A stretch of DNA of 64,000 bases from Epibacterium ulvae (lineage in GTDB: Bacteria > Pseudomonadota > Alphaproteobacteria > Rhodobacterales > Rhodobacteraceae). Position 1 is the first letter of the stretch; each line of letters starts with the position of its first letter. Of the stretch, positions 62,570 through 64,000 are shown piece after piece. Location of the stretch: positions 1 through 64,000 of the forward strand of contig NZ_FMWG01000008.1 in NCBI RefSeq assembly GCF_900102795.1. The letters run 5' to 3'. The position numbers and the translations under genes were made by a program. The notes beneath the pieces are model-generated. The model did not search any database. It had not been told where the DNA came from and worked only from the letters and a program-made list of their open reading frames with translations.

Positions 62570-63469
62570 ATGAAGAATGCTTTGACGCTTTCGGGCCTAT
62601 TCGCTGGCCTTTCAAGCCTTCCAGCTATAGCGCAAGAAGGTCTAGAAACCATTGGTAAGCCGCATGATGGCCTATTGGGCTTTCAGCCGCCCGCGACTGA
62701 ATTGGCACGCAAGCTGCAGCAGCTAGACAACATGCTTCTGGTGATCATCACCATCATCTGTGTGTTTGTTGCCGCGCTTCTGGCCTATGCCATCGTCCGC
62801 TTTAACCGCCGCGCGAACCCGACACCGTCGAAGTTCAGCCACTATACTCCGATTGAAATTGCCTGGACCATTATTCCAATTTTGGTTCTGGTGTTCATTG
62901 GCTCCTTCTCTTTACCTGAATTGTTCCGTCAGCAGGTTATCCCAGAAGGTGAAGTCAATATCAAAGTGACCGGTTACCAGTGGTACTGGGGATACGAATA
63001 CACCGATCACGACTTTGCGTTTGACAGCTACATGCTGGGCAATCCTGCGACCGTCGATACAGATAAGGGTGAAACCCCCTATATTCTGGACGATGCTATG
63101 CGCGCCAAACTGGTGAACGCTGGTTACAATGAAGACGAATTCCTACTGGCAACCGACACGGCTGTTGTTGTTCCTGTGAACAAGGTTGTTGTCATGCAAG
63201 TGACTGCAGCAGACGTGATTCACTCTTGGGCGATGCCTGCCTTTGGCGTCAAACAAGACGGTGTCCCTGGTCGTCTGGCAGAGCTTTGGTTCAAAGCCGA
63301 AAAAGAAGGCATCTACTTTGGCCAGTGTTCAGAACTTTGTGGCAAAGACCATGCCTATATGCCCATCACCATCAAGGTTGTGAGCGAAGAAGCCTATGAA
63401 GCTTGGTTGGAAGAGGCGAAAGCTGAATATGCGAGCCTGCCAACCCCGTTTCAGGTCGCTGCTAACTAA
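62570..63469 (+). CDS. coxB: cytochrome c oxidase subunit II
   Basis: Subunit II of an aa3-type oxidase, 299 residues: signal peptide (LTLSGLFAGLSSLPAIAQEG), two TM helices (MLLVIITIICVFVAALLAYA; IEIAWTIIPILVLVFIGSFS), then the CuA cupredoxin domain. CuA ligands: His in ADVIHSWAMPA, then C-x3-C-x3-H-x2-M in CSELCGKDHAYM, with the Glu of SEL bridging. The aromatic patch YQWYWGYEY passes electrons from cytochrome c. ATG 62570 fits the signal peptide; an in-frame codon at 62459 does not. Confidence 0.96.
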   Translation: MKNALTLSGLFAGLSSLPAIAQEGLETIGKPHDGLLGFQPPATELARKLQQLDNMLLVIITIICVFVAALLAYAIVRFNRRANPTPSKFSHYTPIEIAWTIIPILVLVFIGSFSLPELFRQQVIPEGEVNIKVTGYQWYWGYEYTDHDFAFDSYMLGNPATVDTDKGETPYILDDAMRAKLVNAGYNEDEFLLATDTAVVVPVNKVVVMQVTAADVIHSWAMPAFGVKQDGVPGRLAELWFKAEKEGIYFGQCSELCGKDHAYMPITIKVVSEEAYEAWLEEAKAEYASLPTPFQVAAN

Positions 63470-63569
63470 GGTAAGAGAGGGGCGTTTAGAGCCGCTCTTC
63501 CGATCCTGAATATCTCTTGAGGGGCTGCAATATGCGGCCCTCATATCTAACTGAAAGATCTGAAACGCA

Positions 63570-64000
63570 ATGACTGACGCAAGCATCCATGCCAGCTCTG
63601 TCCGTGAGGACGAGGCCAGCTTTGGGGATTACTTTGCCCTGCTGAAACCGCGGGTGATGTCTCTTGTTGTGTTTACGGCATTGGTTGGCCTTTTGGCCGC
63701 GCCTATTTCGGTTCATCCCGTCATCGGATTTACGGCGATTCTGTTCATCGCCATCGGTGGCGGAGCCTCTGGCGCGCTAAACATGTGGTGGGATGCGGAT
63801 ATCGACCGGGTGATGAAACGCACCAAGGGCCGTCCAATCCCTGCCGGCAAGATCTCAGAAGGAGAGGCCAAGGTTTTTGGTCTTGCTCTGTCTGGCCTTT
63901 CGGTGATCATGCTCGCATTGGCAACAAACGTCTTTGCTGGTGCGTTTCTGGCCTTCACGATATTCTTCTATGTGGTGGTCTACACCATGTGGCTCAAACG
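63570..64000 (+). CDS. ctaB: protoheme IX farnesyltransferase, 5' part at window edge
   Basis: CtaB/CyoE attaches a farnesyl chain to heme B to make heme O for the oxidase. 143 residues are seen: [20 protein letters not shown], the allylic-diphosphate motif [20 protein letters not shown] (DADID), and [19 protein letters not shown], with several TM helices. It follows coxB after 100 bases. The reading frame is open to the end of the window. Confidence 0.95.
   Translation, partial: MTDASIHASSVREDEASFGDYFALLKPRVMSLVVFTALVGLLAAPISVHPVIGFTAILFIAIGGGASGALNMWWDADIDRVMKRTKGRPIPAGKISEGEAKVFGLALSGLSVIMLALATNVFAGAFLAFTIFFYVVVYTMWLK

Overview
The window looks like chromosomal DNA of a marine Rhodobacteraceae (Roseobacter-group alphaproteobacterium). 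The basis is protein-level recognition only: a Rhodobacter-type HemA, a tldD / coxB / ctaB junction, a full alphaproteobacterial tad pilus locus, a TakP-like TRAP transporter and a topoisomerase I with a lysine-rich tail. No database search was possible, so family names rest on motifs and remembered family sequences.

Layout. 1-7.6 kb: the end of an IS3-family element that cuts a ridA-like gene, an intact ridA paralogue, a three-gene TRAP transporter with unusually large membrane subunits, and a dead tyrosine recombinase. 7.7-10.6 kb: an envelope-stress type module (TetR / PspA / YiaAB / DUF4105) with three copies of one operator palindrome. 10.6-21 kb: rlmF, then an accessory and decaying stretch. 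It holds a wrecked dihydrodipicolinate-synthase-family gene, a wrecked copy of a metallophosphoesterase whose intact copy lies at 34 kb, a two-gene cassette (PLD-like protein plus an unknown helical protein), remnants of a Tn7-like/Tn5053-like transposon and an IS481-family element, an XRE regulator and an orphan protein.

21-29 kb: a LysR-controlled cluster encoding a cytochrome P460, a truncated second P460-like protein, 5-aminolevulinate synthase, an FMN glutamate-synthase-like protein, an acetolactate-synthase-like ThDP enzyme and an aldehyde dehydrogenase. This is a metabolic combination I cannot assign to a known pathway. 29-31.2 kb: a second small accessory patch. Its best content is what looks like a complete type III toxin-antitoxin locus: a promoter, exactly two 52-nt RNA repeats, a terminator, then a TenpN/ToxN-like toxin. 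31.5-34.7 kb: OmpA-like envelope proteins, a TetR/membrane-protein pair with its own palindrome, and the intact metallophosphoesterase.

34.9-38.1 kb: tRNA-Gln, then a LacI-type regulator divergent from iolG-iolB (inositol catabolism) with paired operators. 38.1-52.4 kb: a chemoreceptor and the tad/flp pilus locus, all on the minus strand (flp, flp, cpaB, cpaC, ompA, cpaE, cpaF, tadB, tadC, two TPR lipoproteins, prepilin peptidase, AAA ATPase). 52.7-64 kb: mostly housekeeping genes. These are a lytic transglycosylase, an SDR, 3-oxoacid CoA-transferase subunits, topA, dprA, tldD, coxB and the start of ctaB. Several strong hairpin terminators mark the operon ends.
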